From an uncultured Alistipes sp. (GTDB lineage: Bacteria; Bacteroidota; Bacteroidia; Bacteroidales; Rikenellaceae): a DNA stretch of 64,000 nt. Within the stretch, counting starts at the first letter, position 1. Each line of letters opens with the position of its first letter. A program made the position numbers and the translations under genes. The stretch is from the NCBI GenBank assembly GCA_900544265.1, contig UQUQ01000002.1, positions 96,701 to 160,700 on the forward strand. The letters run 5' to 3'. Below the pieces are notes generated by a model. It ran no database searches, was not told the origin of the DNA, and saw nothing but the letters and a program-made list of their open reading frames with translations. This document shows, in pieces, positions 35,569-45,347 of this stretch.

Positions 35569-38500
35569 AAACTTCCAATAACATCATTGCGTGGGCCATG
35601 CGGAATTTCCGCATCACCTTCCTCATCGTAGGGTGCCTCTTCGTCTTCGGCATCTACGCCCTGTCGCGCATCCCCAAGCAGGAGTTCCCCGAATACACGA
35701 TCCGGCAGGGCGTGGTCGTCGGCCTCTATCCCGGCGCCACGAGCGAAGAGGTCGAAGAGCAGCTGGCCCGGCCGCTCGAACAGTTCCTGATGACCTACAA
35801 GGAGGTCAAGCGCCGCAAGACCACCTCCACGTCGCAGAACGGCATGTGCTACGTCATGGTCGAACTCAACGACGATGTCAACAACAAGGACGAAGTGTGG
35901 TCGAAGATCAAGCACGGTCTCGCCTCGTTCAAGGCCCAGCTGCCGGCCGGAGTCGTCGCGCTGGTCGCCAACGACGATTTCGGCGACACCTCGGCGCTGC
36001 TCATCACGCTCGAGTCCGACACGCGCACCTACCGCGAGCTCAAGGAGTACATGGACAGGTTGAGCGACCGGCTGCGCCGCATCGAATCGGTCTCGAACCT
36101 GCGCCCCTACGGCGTGCAGCAGGAGCAGATATCGGTCTATGTCGACCGGGAGCGGCTGGCGGCCTACGGCATCGGCGAGAAGGTCATCTCGGCGGCACTG
36201 GCCGCGCAGGGGCTCACTCCGACGGGCGGGTCGGTCGGCAATGCCGACACCGAGACGCCGATTCACATTGCACCGTCGCTGGCCGGTGAGCGCGAGGTGG
36301 CCAATCAGATCATCTGGTCGGATCCCGACGGGCATGTTCTCCGGGTGAAGGACGTGGCGCGGGTCGTGCGCGAGTACGACGATCCGGACAGCTACATCCT
36401 CAACAACGGCCATCACTGCGTGCTGCTCTCGATGGAGATGCAGGCCGGCAACAACATCGTCGAATACGGCGAGGAGGTCGACGAGGTGCTGCGGCAGTTC
36501 ATTGAGGAGGTGCTTCCCGAGGATGTCTCCGTCGAGCGCATCGCCGACCAGGCCAAAGTCGTCGGCGACTCCGTCCACTCGTTCCTGCGGGACCTCTTCG
36601 TCTCGATGGCCATCATCATCGCCGTGATGATGCTGCTCTTCCCGTTCCGCTCGGCGCTCGTGGCCGCCATCACCATCCCGTTGTCGACCTTCATATCGGT
36701 CGGCGTGATGTATCTGTGCGGCATTCCGCTCAATACGGTGACCTTGGCTGCGCTGATCGTCGTCCTGGGCATGATCGTCGACAACTCGATCGTCGTCATC
36801 GACGGCTATCTCGACTACCTCGGGCGCGGCTATTCGCGCTGGTATGCCGCCGTCGAGAGCGCCCGCGAGTTCTTCCCCTCGCTGCTGCTCGCCACGGTCT
36901 GCATCTGCATGATCTTCTATCCGCTGCTCTTCACCATGTCGGGCATGTTCCGCGACTTCCTGAACTTCTTCCCCTGGACGGTCACCATCAACCTGATGGT
37001 CTCGCTGATGCTCGCCGTCGTGGTCATTCCCTTCCTCGAGGTGCTCATCATCCCCGTTGTCAAGCCCCGTCGCGAGGGCAAGGTCGCCTTTACGGACCGG
37101 GTGCAGAAGTTGTACCGGCGCGTGCTGGCCTGGACTTTCCGCCACGGGTGGCTCACCATCTCGATGGGCATCGCTTCGGTCGTCGTGTCGCTGTTGATCG
37201 CCCCGCATCTCAAGTTCCGCATGGTGCCCTTTGCCGACCGGGACCAGTTCGCCGTGGAGATCTATCTGCGGCCCGATACGCCGGTTGAACGGACGGCTGC
37301 CGTGGCCGATTCGCTCTACCGCGTGCTGCGGGCCGACGGGCGCGTGAAGTCCGTGACGTCGTTCGTCGGATGTGCCTCGCCCCGCTTCCAGATGAGTTAT
37401 GCCCCGCAGATCGCCGGAAAGAACTATGCGCAGTTCATCGTCAATACGACCTCGATCGAGGATACCGAGGCGCTGCTCGACGAGTACGCCGATGCATGGG
37501 CCGACCATTTCCCCGAGGCCTATGTCAAGTTCAAGCAGCTGGACTACCAGAATGTCCCCTCGCTCGAGTTCCGCTTCTACGGCGACGACCTCGACTCGCT
37601 GCACGTGGCGGCCGACCGGCTGATGGCGCGCATGCGCGGGATGGAGGGCCTGCAGTGGATCCACTCCGACTACGAGGATCCGCGGGTCATTGCCGAGGTG
37701 ACGCTCGATCCCGTGACCGCCTCGCAGCTTGGCGTCACACGCACGGTGACGGCCGCCAACCTCGCGCTTGCGGCCGGTGACATGGCTGTCGGCGCGGTCT
37801 GGGAGGGTGATTACAAGGTGCCCGTGGTGCTGAAGAACGAAGACCGGACAGCCGAACGCTCGCTGTCGGATATCGGCGACACCTATGTCTCGTCGCTCGT
37901 CCCGGGCGTGAGCGTGCCCCTGCGGCAGATTGCGCAGGTCGAGCCCCGCTGGAGCGAGACGAAGATCGTGCACCGCAACGGCATGCGCTGCATCACCGTC
38001 TCGGCCGATCTGCAGCGCGGCGTGAATGCCATGCGGATGACCTCGCAGATACGTCACGTGATCGACCATGAGCTGGAGATTCCCGCCGGCGTGACCACCG
38101 AGGTGGGCGGCGCCCGCGAGTTCGACGAGGAGACCTTGCCGCCGATCATCTACGGGTTGGGTATCTCGCTCGTTATCATCTTCTTCTTCATCCTGATCAA
38201 TTTCCGCAAGTTCGGCATCTCGCTGGTCATCATGGCCGCTATGTCGCTCTGCCTGTTCGGCGCGATGCTCGGGCTGTGGATTGCCGACTTCACGATCGGT
38301 CTGACCTCCGTGCTGGGCTTCATCACGCTGCTGGGCATGATCGTGCGCAACGTCATCCTCATGTACCAGCACGCCGAGGACAAGCGCAAGACGTGCCACT
38401 GGTCGGCACGGCTGGCCGCCTACGACGCCGGACGGCGGCGCATGGTGCCGATCTTCCTGACGACGGCCACGACGGCCGTGGGTGTCGTGCCGATGATGCT

Positions 38501-38615
38501 GGGAGGCAGCACCTTCTGGGCGCCGGTCGGTGTGACGATCTTTGCCGGCGGCATCGGATCGCTGATCCTGGTGGTGACGATCCTCCCGGTTCTCTATTCA
38601 AAAATCTACAAGTGA
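35565..38615 (+). CDS. RND multidrug efflux permease
   Basis: 1016 aa, twelve-helix inner-membrane proton antiporter. Features: N-terminal helix after AWAMRNF, first porter loop starting RIPKQEFPEY, helix-4 proton-relay segment VLGMIVDNSIVVIDG (Asp followed by Asn where AcrB has two Asp), and a second membrane block ending GSLILVVTILPVLYS. It forms a tripartite pump with the genes either side. It overlaps the adaptor by 4 nt and the outer-membrane gene by 1 nt (TGATG). Substrates cannot be predicted. Confidence 0.93.
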   Translation: MKTSNNIIAWAMRNFRITFLIVGCLFVFGIYALSRIPKQEFPEYTIRQGVVVGLYPGATSEEVEEQLARPLEQFLMTYKEVKRRKTTSTSQNGMCYVMVELNDDVNNKDEVWSKIKHGLASFKAQLPAGVVALVANDDFGDTSALLITLESDTRTYRELKEYMDRLSDRLRRIESVSNLRPYGVQQEQISVYVDRERLAAYGIGEKVISAALAAQGLTPTGGSVGNADTETPIHIAPSLAGEREVANQIIWSDPDGHVLRVKDVARVVREYDDPDSYILNNGHHCVLLSMEMQAGNNIVEYGEEVDEVLRQFIEEVLPEDVSVERIADQAKVVGDSVHSFLRDLFVSMAIIIAVMMLLFPFRSALVAAITIPLSTFISVGVMYLCGIPLNTVTLAALIVVLGMIVDNSIVVIDGYLDYLGRGYSRWYAAVESAREFFPSLLLATVCICMIFYPLLFTMSGMFRDFLNFFPWTVTINLMVSLMLAVVVIPFLEVLIIPVVKPRREGKVAFTDRVQKLYRRVLAWTFRHGWLTISMGIASVVVSLLIAPHLKFRMVPFADRDQFAVEIYLRPDTPVERTAAVADSLYRVLRADGRVKSVTSFVGCASPRFQMSYAPQIAGKNYAQFIVNTTSIEDTEALLDEYADAWADHFPEAYVKFKQLDYQNVPSLEFRFYGDDLDSLHVAADRLMARMRGMEGLQWIHSDYEDPRVIAEVTLDPVTASQLGVTRTVTAANLALAAGDMAVGAVWEGDYKVPVVLKNEDRTAERSLSDIGDTYVSSLVPGVSVPLRQIAQVEPRWSETKIVHRNGMRCITVSADLQRGVNAMRMTSQIRHVIDHELEIPAGVTTEVGGAREFDEETLPPIIYGLGISLVIIFFFILINFRKFGISLVIMAAMSLCLFGAMLGLWIADFTIGLTSVLGFITLLGMIVRNVILMYQHAEDKRKTCHWSARLAAYDAGRRRMVPIFLTTATTAVGVVPMMLGGSTFWAPVGVTIFAGGIGSLILVVTILPVLYSKIYK

Positions 38616-39913
38616 TGAAAAAGACCCTCATCCAGTTGTTTCTTGTTGCCGGGATGCTCTGCGCATGCCCGGCCGGGGCCCAGCCCCTGACGCTCGAGCA
38701 GTGCCGCGCGTCGGCCGTCGAACACAACCGCACGCTGCGCGACAGCCGCTTCGATTTCGAGGCGGCGCGTCAGGACCGCCGTCAGGCCTTCACGAACTAT
38801 TTTCCGCAGATCTCCGCCTCGGGCGGAGCCTTTCAGGCCCAGCACGGGCTGGTGCAGGCCGATTTCGGGCTGACGATCCCGCAGATGGGGACGATGGAGA
38901 TGCCCCTGTCGCTGGTCAAGCGCGGCGTGTTCGGCGGCGTTATGGCCGTGCAGCCCCTCTTTGCGGGTCTGAAGATCGTCAACGGCAACAAGCTCGCCCG
39001 CGTGGGCGAGGAGGTCGGGGCGCTTCAGGTGCGGAAGACCGAGGCGGAGGTCCGCGAGCAGACGGATACCTATTTCTGGCAGATCGTCTCGCTCAAGGAG
39101 AAGCTCCGGACCATCGAAGCCGTCGAGCGGCAGCTCGACGAAATACACCGTCAGGTCGCCCTTTCGGTCGACGCGGGGCTTGTCACGACGAATGACCTGC
39201 TGCGCGTCGAACTGCGGCAGCAGGAGGTCGCCTCCAACCGGCTGAAGGTCGAGAACGGCCTGAAGGTGGCCCGGCTGCTGCTTGCCCACCACATCGGGGT
39301 CGATTGGCAGGGTTTCGACATTGCGGCGGAGAATTTCGCCGAGCCCGAGGCGCCCGGCGTCTATTATGTCAGCGTGGAGGAGGCACTCGACCGGCGGGCC
39401 GAGTACCAGCTGGCCGAGAAGAACGTCGAGGCGCAGAAGTACCAGAAGCGCATCGAGCGCGGCAAGCACCTGCCGACCGTGGGTGTGGGGGCCGGGTACC
39501 TCTACTACAATGTGACGGACAAGGATGTCGACGACGGGCTGGTTTTTGCCCAGGTGTCGGTGCCGATCTCCGACTGGTGGGGCGGCTCGCACGCCCTGAA
39601 GAAGGCCCGCATCCGCGAGCAGCAGGCCGAGAACGACCGCCTGCAGGTGCGCGAGATGCTCTCGGTCGAGATCGAGAAGACCTGGAGCGAGGTGCAGGAG
39701 GCCTATGCCCAGATCCAGCTGGCCCGCCGTTCGGTCGATTCCGCGACGGAGAACCTGCGTGAAAACCGCAGCTTCTACGAGGCGGGTACGGCCCCGCTGA
39801 CCGACCTGCTCGACGCCGAGACGCTCTACACGCAGAGCCGCGACAACTTCACGTCGGCCTGTGCGGCCTACCGCACGTCGCTGGCCCGCTACCTGCGTGT
39901 GACCGGGCGGTAG
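38615..39913 (+). CDS. TolC-family outer membrane efflux protein
   Basis: 432 aa. Signal peptide MKKTLIQLFLVAGMLCACPAG with cleavage near AQPLT. Two repeats of long helices separated by beta strands follow the OEP pattern (LTLEQCRASAVEHNRTLRDS; second repeat VEEALDRRAEYQLAEKNVEA, followed by LPTVGVGAGYLYYN). It is the exit duct of the upstream RND pump. The reading frame is open upstream, but the ATG at 38615 overlaps the permease stop and begins the signal peptide. A strong terminator lies 27 nt downstream and ends the operon. Confidence 0.92.
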   Translation: MKKTLIQLFLVAGMLCACPAGAQPLTLEQCRASAVEHNRTLRDSRFDFEAARQDRRQAFTNYFPQISASGGAFQAQHGLVQADFGLTIPQMGTMEMPLSLVKRGVFGGVMAVQPLFAGLKIVNGNKLARVGEEVGALQVRKTEAEVREQTDTYFWQIVSLKEKLRTIEAVERQLDEIHRQVALSVDAGLVTTNDLLRVELRQQEVASNRLKVENGLKVARLLLAHHIGVDWQGFDIAAENFAEPEAPGVYYVSVEEALDRRAEYQLAEKNVEAQKYQKRIERGKHLPTVGVGAGYLYYNVTDKDVDDGLVFAQVSVPISDWWGGSHALKKARIREQQAENDRLQVREMLSVEIEKTWSEVQEAYAQIQLARRSVDSATENLRENRSFYEAGTAPLTDLLDAETLYTQSRDNFTSACAAYRTSLARYLRVTGR

Positions 39914-39939
39914 GTTCCGCTGTGGAGGCGGAAAAGGAT

Positions 39940-39982
39940 GCGGTGCGGAGAGCCGGTTGCAGCTCTTCGCACCGCTTTTTTT
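39940..39982 (+). terminator. Strong intrinsic terminator of the efflux operon
   Basis: A 14-bp stem (39940-39953 with 39962-39975, one G-U), 8-nt loop, then seven Ts. Confidence 0.9.
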
Positions 39983-40030
39983 GTCGACGCCCGGAGCAAA
40001 AAAATGGGTACAGCCGGCGGGAAAAAATCG

Positions 40031-40038
40031 TACCTTTG
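40031..40038 (+). promoter_or_regulatory. -7 box (TACCTTTG) immediately before YbaK-like gene
   Basis: A perfect TAnnTTTG ending 4 nt before the ATG at 40043. Transcription would start at or next to the start codon, suggesting a leaderless mRNA. No good -33 TTTG was found. Confidence 0.5.
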
Positions 40039-40042
40039 CCGC

Positions 40043-40534
40043 ATGGCACACGCAAAGGTGGAAAAGACAAATGCCGCGCGGCTGCTCGACCGCGCGAAGA
40101 TCGCATACGAACTCGTACCGTATGAGGTGGATGAATCGGCCCTCGCAGCCACGCATGTGGCCGCACAGCTCGGGGAGCCGATCGAGCGTGTTTTCAAGAC
40201 GCTGGTGCTCAAGGGCGACCGGACGGGCTATTTCGTCTGTGTCGTGCCCGGAGACCACGAGGTCGATTTGAAGGCCGCGGCCCGCGTCTCGGGCAACAAG
40301 AAGGTCGACCTGATCCCGATGAAGGAGCTGCTGCCCGTGACGGGCTACATCCGGGGCGGCTGCTCGCCCGTGGGGATGAAAAAGGCCTTTCCGACGTGGT
40401 TTCATGCGACGGCGGCCGACTATCCCTTCATCTACGTGAGTGCCGGTGTGCGCGGCCTGCAACTCAAGGTCGCACCCTCGGAGCTGATTGCCTACGTGCA
40501 TGGCTCGCTGGCCGACATCAGCCGCAAGGCGTGA
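40043..40534 (+). CDS. Aminoacyl-tRNA deacylase of the YbaK/EbsC family
   Basis: 163 aa. It hydrolyses mischarged tRNA, typically Cys-tRNA(Pro), as a free-standing editing enzyme. Family signatures: THVAAQLGEPIERVFKTLVL, with the invariant Lys in KTLV, then VVPGDHEVDLKAAA and YIRGGCSPVGMKK. Length fits. The frame is open upstream across the efflux terminator, but homology begins close to this ATG. The -7 promoter box sits just upstream, making this a possible leaderless gene. Confidence 0.88.
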   Translation: MAHAKVEKTNAARLLDRAKIAYELVPYEVDESALAATHVAAQLGEPIERVFKTLVLKGDRTGYFVCVVPGDHEVDLKAAARVSGNKKVDLIPMKELLPVTGYIRGGCSPVGMKKAFPTWFHATAADYPFIYVSAGVRGLQLKVAPSELIAYVHGSLADISRKA

Positions 40535-40659
40535 TGCGCCGGGCCGGCCGGGTGTGAGCAGCGGTCCCGATTTCAGGCGGCGCAGGTCGGCCCGAGATCG
40601 GGGTTGATTCCGGTCATGTGCTGCCGTGAGACGGCCGGCGCGCGGTGCGATGCCTTTTT

Positions 40660-40822
40660 TGGGCGGCGCGTGTCGGCGGGTGAACGCGCATCATGGCAGC
40701 CAGACTTCGGTCGGTGTGCGTCGGCGGGTGCGTGGTGCTGGCCCCGGCCTTTGGACGGCGAGCGGCGGCGGGTGTGCGGCAGTTACTGGCCCCCTCTCGG
40801 ACGACGTGTGTCAGTGGGTGAG
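40660..40822. repeat. Degenerate 44-48 bp repeat at the 3' end of the nucleotidyltransferase gene
   Basis: A core like GTGTCGGCGGGTG recurs four times, with GGGTG at 40678, 40726, 40770 and 40816 (spacings 48, 44, 46). The last copy overlaps the gene's stop at 40811. The rest of the gap 40535-40810 holds no gene that I can support. Confidence 0.5.
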
Positions 40823-41950
40823 TGAGCGGGGCTTCATCAGGTGGCTGCGCACCTGCACGAGGAAGGTCCAGAGCAGTCCCTCGCTGTAGACGATGCGGTG
40901 CTTCCAGCGATTGCACCACCAGCGGCGCGTGCGGAACCAGACGGTGCGCAGCAGCCCTCCCGCGGGCGGCGTCTCCGAAAACTCCGGCTGCAGAATGTCG
41001 GCGAGCACCCGCTCCTCGAGTGCCGGGTCCCGGTCGAAGGCGGGGATCATCCCGGCGTCCACTCCCAGACGGTCGAACGCAATGGCATTCAGACAGTTCA
41101 GGAAGCGGTGCATGTTCATGCGCCGGGCCAGGACGTACAATGCCTCCCAGTCGATCCCGTTGTGGCTGTGTTCGATGAACATCGCCCAGTCGGCGACGTG
41201 CCGCATGCCGATCTCCGTGGCGGCAAAGTGCGAGGCGGCATGCCGCAGCAGGAAGAGGGCGTTGAAGTTGGCCGGGGGCAGCTGCACGGGGGCGCCGTCG
41301 ACCTCGACCTGTTCGGACGGCTCCTCGCGGGCGCAGCGTTGCAACTGCTCTTCGATGGGGCGGTTGGAGAGGTGGGCGTGGATGTTCAGGAAGTCGAAAT
41401 GGTTTTCGATCAGAATGCCGTCGAGGGTGAAGGTCGTGTGGTGGTGGACATCCTCGTCGATCTGCACCTGTCGCTCGCGGCGCAGCAGCTCGTCGGCCTC
41501 CTGCTGGCGGCCGTAGAACCAGACGTCGATGTCGCCGCACGGCCGGTGTTCGGGCCGCGGGTAGGAGAGGCTCAATCCGTACCCCTTGAGAAGCATCATC
41601 GGAATGCCGTGCCCGTGCATGAAGGCTGCCAGGCGGCCGATGACGCGCCGCTGCCGGGCGTAGAGCTGTTCGATGCGCTCGACGTTGAGGGCCCATTGCA
41701 GGCGGATCGTGCGCGGCGGCATTGCCTCGTCGGCGAGGAGCCCCTGCGCGTGCAGCGTCTCCAGCCCGTCGCGGACGATGGCCGAGACGCCCTGTGCGGC
41801 GGCCAGGCGGCAGAGCGCCGGCCACGGATTGCCCGCCGGGACCGTGACCGGTCCGGCCGCCCGGTCGGGATGCAGCCCGGCGCGCAGCAGCGCGAAGAAG
41901 AGATCCCGAATGGCGGGCGGGATGCCCCGGCGGCTCTTATCGGTTGCCAT
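40811..41950 (-). CDS. Nucleotidyltransferase-fold family protein in rhamnose operon
   Basis: 379 aa. It fits the uncharacterised nucleotidyltransferase family (NTP_transf_5-like): LLKGYGLSLSY, then the metal-site pattern GDIDVWF, and later HFDFLNIHAH and FLLRHAASHF. Members occur beside polysaccharide gene clusters, but the reaction is unknown. It is the last gene of the rml operon; the ATG at 41950 overlaps the rmlB stop by 14 nt, indicating coupling. A longer frame upstream is not supported. Confidence 0.75.
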   Translation of the reverse strand: MATDKSRRGIPPAIRDLFFALLRAGLHPDRAAGPVTVPAGNPWPALCRLAAAQGVSAIVRDGLETLHAQGLLADEAMPPRTIRLQWALNVERIEQLYARQRRVIGRLAAFMHGHGIPMMLLKGYGLSLSYPRPEHRPCGDIDVWFYGRQQEADELLRRERQVQIDEDVHHHTTFTLDGILIENHFDFLNIHAHLSNRPIEEQLQRCAREEPSEQVEVDGAPVQLPPANFNALFLLRHAASHFAATEIGMRHVADWAMFIEHSHNGIDWEALYVLARRMNMHRFLNCLNAIAFDRLGVDAGMIPAFDRDPALEERVLADILQPEFSETPPAGGLLRTVWFRTRRWWCNRWKHRIVYSEGLLWTFLVQVRSHLMKPRSLTH

Positions 41951-42995
41951 ACATCTGTTCGTAATAGTGTTCGTACTCGCCGGAGGTGATGCGCTCCATC
42001 CACTCCCGGTTTTCAAGATACCAGCGCACGGTCTGTTCAATCCCCTCCTCGAAGCGGAACGCGGGTTCCCAGCCCAGCTCGCGGCGCAGCTTCGAGGAGT
42101 CGATCGCGTAGCGCAGGTCGTGGCCCGCGCGGTCGGTGACATAGGTGATCAGCCGCTCGGAGGCCCCCTCGGGTCGTCCCAGCAGGCGGTCCGTCGTGCG
42201 GACGATCAGCCGCACGAGGTCGATGTTGCGCCACTCGTTGCCGCCGCCGATGTTGTAGGTCTCGCCGCTCTGTCCCTCGTGGAAGATGAGGTCGATGGCC
42301 CGCGCGTGGTCCTCGACGTGGAGCCAGTCGCGGACGTTTTCGCCGCGGCCGTAGACGGGAAGCGGACGTTCGAGCCGGATGTTGTTCACCAGCAGCGGGA
42401 TGAGCTTCTCGGGAAATTGGTAGGGACCGTAGTTGTTCGAGCAGTTCGTCACGACGGTCGGCAGGCCGTAGGTGTCGTGGAACGCCCGCACGAAGTGGTC
42501 GGACGACGCCTTCGAGGCTGAATAAGGGCTGTGGGGGTCGTAGCGCGTTCCCTCGTTGAAAGGCTTGTCGCCGAAGCCGAGGGCGCCGTAGACTTCATCG
42601 GTCGAGATGTGGTAGAAGCGTTTGCCCGCCCAGGCGCCTTGCCACGCCTCGCGGGCCGCATGCAGCAGCGTCAGCGTGCCGAGGACGTTGGTCCGGGCGA
42701 AGGTGAAGGGGTCGCGGATCGAGCGGTCGACGTGGCTTTCGGCCGCAAGGTGGATCACCCCGTCGATCGCGTAGCGACGGAATACCTCCCCGACGGCCTC
42801 CGCGTCGCAGATGTCGCCCCGCACGAAGGTGTAGTTCGGGGCCTGCTCGACGTCGCTCAGGTTGGCGAGGTTCCCGGCGTAGGTCAGCAGGTCGAAGTTG
42901 ACGATCCGGTAGTCGGGGTAGCGCGTAACGAAGCGTCGCACGACGTGCGAGCCGATGAAGCCAGCGCCGCCGGTAATCAGGATATGGCGTTTCAT
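41937..42995 (-). CDS. rmlB: dTDP-glucose 4,6-dehydratase
   Basis: 352 aa extended SDR; second enzyme of dTDP-L-rhamnose synthesis, converting dTDP-glucose to dTDP-4-keto-6-deoxyglucose. NAD motif TGGAGFIGSH, HLAAESHVDRSI, catalytic STDEVYG and YSASKASSDH, then NNYGPYQFPEKLIP: all diagnostic. It begins 1 nt after the rmlD stop and overlaps the nucleotidyltransferase gene. Confidence 0.97.
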   Translation of the reverse strand: MKRHILITGGAGFIGSHVVRRFVTRYPDYRIVNFDLLTYAGNLANLSDVEQAPNYTFVRGDICDAEAVGEVFRRYAIDGVIHLAAESHVDRSIRDPFTFARTNVLGTLTLLHAAREAWQGAWAGKRFYHISTDEVYGALGFGDKPFNEGTRYDPHSPYSASKASSDHFVRAFHDTYGLPTVVTNCSNNYGPYQFPEKLIPLLVNNIRLERPLPVYGRGENVRDWLHVEDHARAIDLIFHEGQSGETYNIGGGNEWRNIDLVRLIVRTTDRLLGRPEGASERLITYVTDRAGHDLRYAIDSSKLRRELGWEPAFRFEEGIEQTVRWYLENREWMERITSGEYEHYYEQMYGNR

Positions 42996-42996
42996 C

Positions 42997-43869
42997 TTAT
43001 CCGTTGTTTTTCTTCAGACGCATCAGGCAGTAGAGCATCGACTCCCGCCAGTGGGGAATCTCGAGGCCGAACGTGCGGCGCACCTTGCTCTTGTCGAGCA
43101 GCGAGTAGGCCGGGCGCAGCGCCCGCGTGGGGTAGTCGGCCGTGCGGCAGGGCTCGATGCGGCACGTGTCGTGACCCGCGGCGCGGGCGATCTCGACGGC
43201 AAAGTCGTACCACGAGCAGGCCCCCTCGTCGGTGAAGTGGTAGATGCCCTCGCGGCCGGTGTAGTAGCCCCCCTCGACAATCGAGAAGAGTGCCAGGGCG
43301 AGGTCCCCGGCGTAGGTCGGCGTGCCGATCTGGTCCGCGACGACGTTGATGTGCTCCTTCTCGGCCGTGAGCCGCAGCATGGTCTTCAGGAAGTTGCCGC
43401 CGAACTCCGAGTAGAGCCACGCCGTGCGGAAGATGAGGGCGTGGCAGCCCGTGGCGGCGATCTCCTCCTCGCCGGCGAGTTTCGTGCGGCCGTAGGCGTT
43501 CAGCGGCCCCGGTGTGGCCTCTTCCGTATAGGGGGTCGAGGCGTGTCCGTCGAAGACGTAGTCGGTCGAGATGTGGATCAGCGTCGCGCCGGTTGCGGCG
43601 GCGGCCTGCGCCAGGTGGCGCACCGCCAGGCGGTTCAGCCGGTCGGCAGCCTCCTCCTCGGCTTCGGCCCGCTCGACGTTGGTGTAGGCCGCGCAGTTGA
43701 TGACCACGTCGTAGCGGTGCTCCCCGAACTGCCGCCGGACGGCGTCTGCATCGGTGATGTCCAGCTCGGCGACGTCGGTGAAGGTGTAGCGGTTGGCCCC
43801 GGCGGCCCCGAGGCGGCGCAGCGAGCGGCCCAGTTGGCCGTCGGCGCCCGTAACCAGTATTTCAAGCAT
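42997..43869 (-). CDS. rmlD: dTDP-4-dehydrorhamnose reductase
   Basis: 290 aa SDR-fold enzyme; last step to dTDP-L-rhamnose. Cofactor motif GADGQLGRSL, INCAAYTNVERAE, the segment STDYVFDG, catalytic YGRTKLAGE and the RTAWLYSEFG motif are present. It overlaps the end of rmlC by 8 nt. Confidence 0.96.
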   Translation of the reverse strand: MLEILVTGADGQLGRSLRRLGAAGANRYTFTDVAELDITDADAVRRQFGEHRYDVVINCAAYTNVERAEAEEEAADRLNRLAVRHLAQAAAATGATLIHISTDYVFDGHASTPYTEEATPGPLNAYGRTKLAGEEEIAATGCHALIFRTAWLYSEFGGNFLKTMLRLTAEKEHINVVADQIGTPTYAGDLALALFSIVEGGYYTGREGIYHFTDEGACSWYDFAVEIARAAGHDTCRIEPCRTADYPTRALRPAYSLLDKSKVRRTFGLEIPHWRESMLYCLMRLKKNNG

Positions 43870-44434
43870 AGTAGTCGATGTTGTAGTCGAACAACTCCGC
43901 GGCCTCGTGCAGGGTCGGGTGGTGGCGATCCTTCTCTGAAAGGATCACCTCGCCGGGCGTCAGGCGCCAGTCGATGCCGAGCGCGGGGTCGTCCCACGCG
44001 ATGGCCCCCTCGGCCTGCGGAGCGTATGGGTTGTCGCATTTGTACTGAAAGAGCGCCTCGTCGCTCAACACGGCAAAGCCGTGGGCGAAGCCGCGCGGAA
44101 TGAACAGCTGGCGGCGGTTCGTGTCGGTGAGTACCGCGGCGACGTGGCGTCCGAAGGTGGGTGACCCGCGCCGGATGTCGACGGCGACGTCGAGCACGCA
44201 TCCCCGCACCACGCGCACGAGCTTCGACTGTGCGTCGCGCCCCCGCTGGAAGTGGAGCCCGCGGACGACGCCGCGGCGCGACAGCGATTCGTTGTCCTGC
44301 ACGAAACGCACGGGGCGCACCCTGGCGTCGAACTCCCGTTGCGAATAGCTCTCGAAAAAGTAGCCGCGCGCATCGCCGAACACCTCCGGTTCGATCAGCA
44401 CGACTCCCTCTATTTCGGTTTGCAGCACCCTCAT
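43862..44434 (-). CDS. rmlC: dTDP-4-dehydrorhamnose 3,5-epimerase
   Basis: 190 aa cupin-type epimerase; third step of the rhamnose pathway. Family motifs: [31 protein letters not shown] with the catalytic His, [19 protein letters not shown] and [10 protein letters not shown]. The start codon overlaps the rmlA stop (ATGA). The frame is open upstream, but homology starts at this ATG. Confidence 0.96.
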   Translation of the reverse strand: MRVLQTEIEGVVLIEPEVFGDARGYFFESYSQREFDARVRPVRFVQDNESLSRRGVVRGLHFQRGRDAQSKLVRVVRGCVLDVAVDIRRGSPTFGRHVAAVLTDTNRRQLFIPRGFAHGFAVLSDEALFQYKCDNPYAPQAEGAIAWDDPALGIDWRLTPGEVILSEKDRHHPTLHEAAELFDYNIDYYA

Positions 44435-45315
44435 CGCGTCGTCTCCTCCAGTATCTTGAGCAGGTATTGTCCGTATTGGTTCTTGCGCATCGGCTCGGCG
44501 ATCTCGCGCAGCCGTTCGGCCGAGATCCACCCCTCGCGGTAGGCGATGTCCTCCAGGCAGGCGATCTTCAGCCCCTGCCGCTTCTCGATCACCTCCACGA
44601 AGATCGAGGCCTCGGCCAGCGATTCGTGGGTGCCCGTATCGAGCCACGCGAAGCCCCGCGGCATGGGCTCCACGTGCAGCCGCCCGGCCTTCAGAAACTC
44701 CTGGTTGACGCTCGTGATCTCCAGCTCGCCGCGTGCCGAGGGGCGGATCCGCGAGGCGATCTCCACCACCTCCGCAGGGTAGAAGTAGAGCCCCACGACG
44801 GCGTAGTCGGATTTCGGCTCGGCAGGCTTCTCCTCGATCGAGAGGCAGCGGCCCGCGGCGTCGAATTCCGCCACGCCGTAGCGGCGCGGGTCGTCGACCC
44901 GGTAGCCGAAGATCGTGGCGCACCGCTCCTGCTCCGTGCGCCGCACGGCCTCGCGCAGCATGCCCGTGAGGCCCGAGCCGTGGAAGATGTTGTCGCCCAG
45001 CACCAGACACACCGAATCTCCCGCGAGGAACTCGCGCCCGATCAGGAAGGCCTGCGCCAGTCCGTCGGGCGAGGGCTGCTCGGCATAGGCGAAGCGCACG
45101 CCGAAGTCCGAGCCGTCGCCCAGCAGGCGCCGGAAGGCCGGCAGGTCCTCGGGTGTCGAGATGACGAGGATGTCGCGGATGCCCGCAAGCATCAGCACCG
45201 AGATGGGGTAGTAGACCATCGGCTTGTCGTAGATGGGCAGCAGCTGCTTGCTCACCCCCTTGGTGATCGGGTAGAGGCGCGTGCCCGTGCCTCCGGCCAG
45301 AACGATTCCTTTCAT
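44431..45315 (-). CDS. rmlA: Glucose-1-phosphate thymidylyltransferase
   Basis: 294 aa; it makes dTDP-glucose from dTTP and glucose-1-phosphate and commits carbon to rhamnose. N-terminal nucleotide motif [31 protein letters not shown]-type Lys ([12 protein letters not shown]) and [10 protein letters not shown] are present. First gene of rmlA-C-D-B-nucleotidyltransferase, reading away from the UpxY-led locus. A -7 box lies about 33 nt upstream. Confidence 0.97.
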   Translation of the reverse strand: MKGIVLAGGTGTRLYPITKGVSKQLLPIYDKPMVYYPISVLMLAGIRDILVISTPEDLPAFRRLLGDGSDFGVRFAYAEQPSPDGLAQAFLIGREFLAGDSVCLVLGDNIFHGSGLTGMLREAVRRTEQERCATIFGYRVDDPRRYGVAEFDAAGRCLSIEEKPAEPKSDYAVVGLYFYPAEVVEIASRIRPSARGELEITSVNQEFLKAGRLHVEPMPRGFAWLDTGTHESLAEASIFVEVIEKRQGLKIACLEDIAYREGWISAERLREIAEPMRKNQYGQYLLKILEETTR

Positions 45316-45347
45316 CGCGATTGCGGGTTTGTCGGTTCAAATTCGAT

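Noticed and set aside
35541..38399. Long - strand open frame opposite the RND permease
   Set aside because: Antisense shadow with His/Asp-rich composition; the permease on the + strand is unambiguous.
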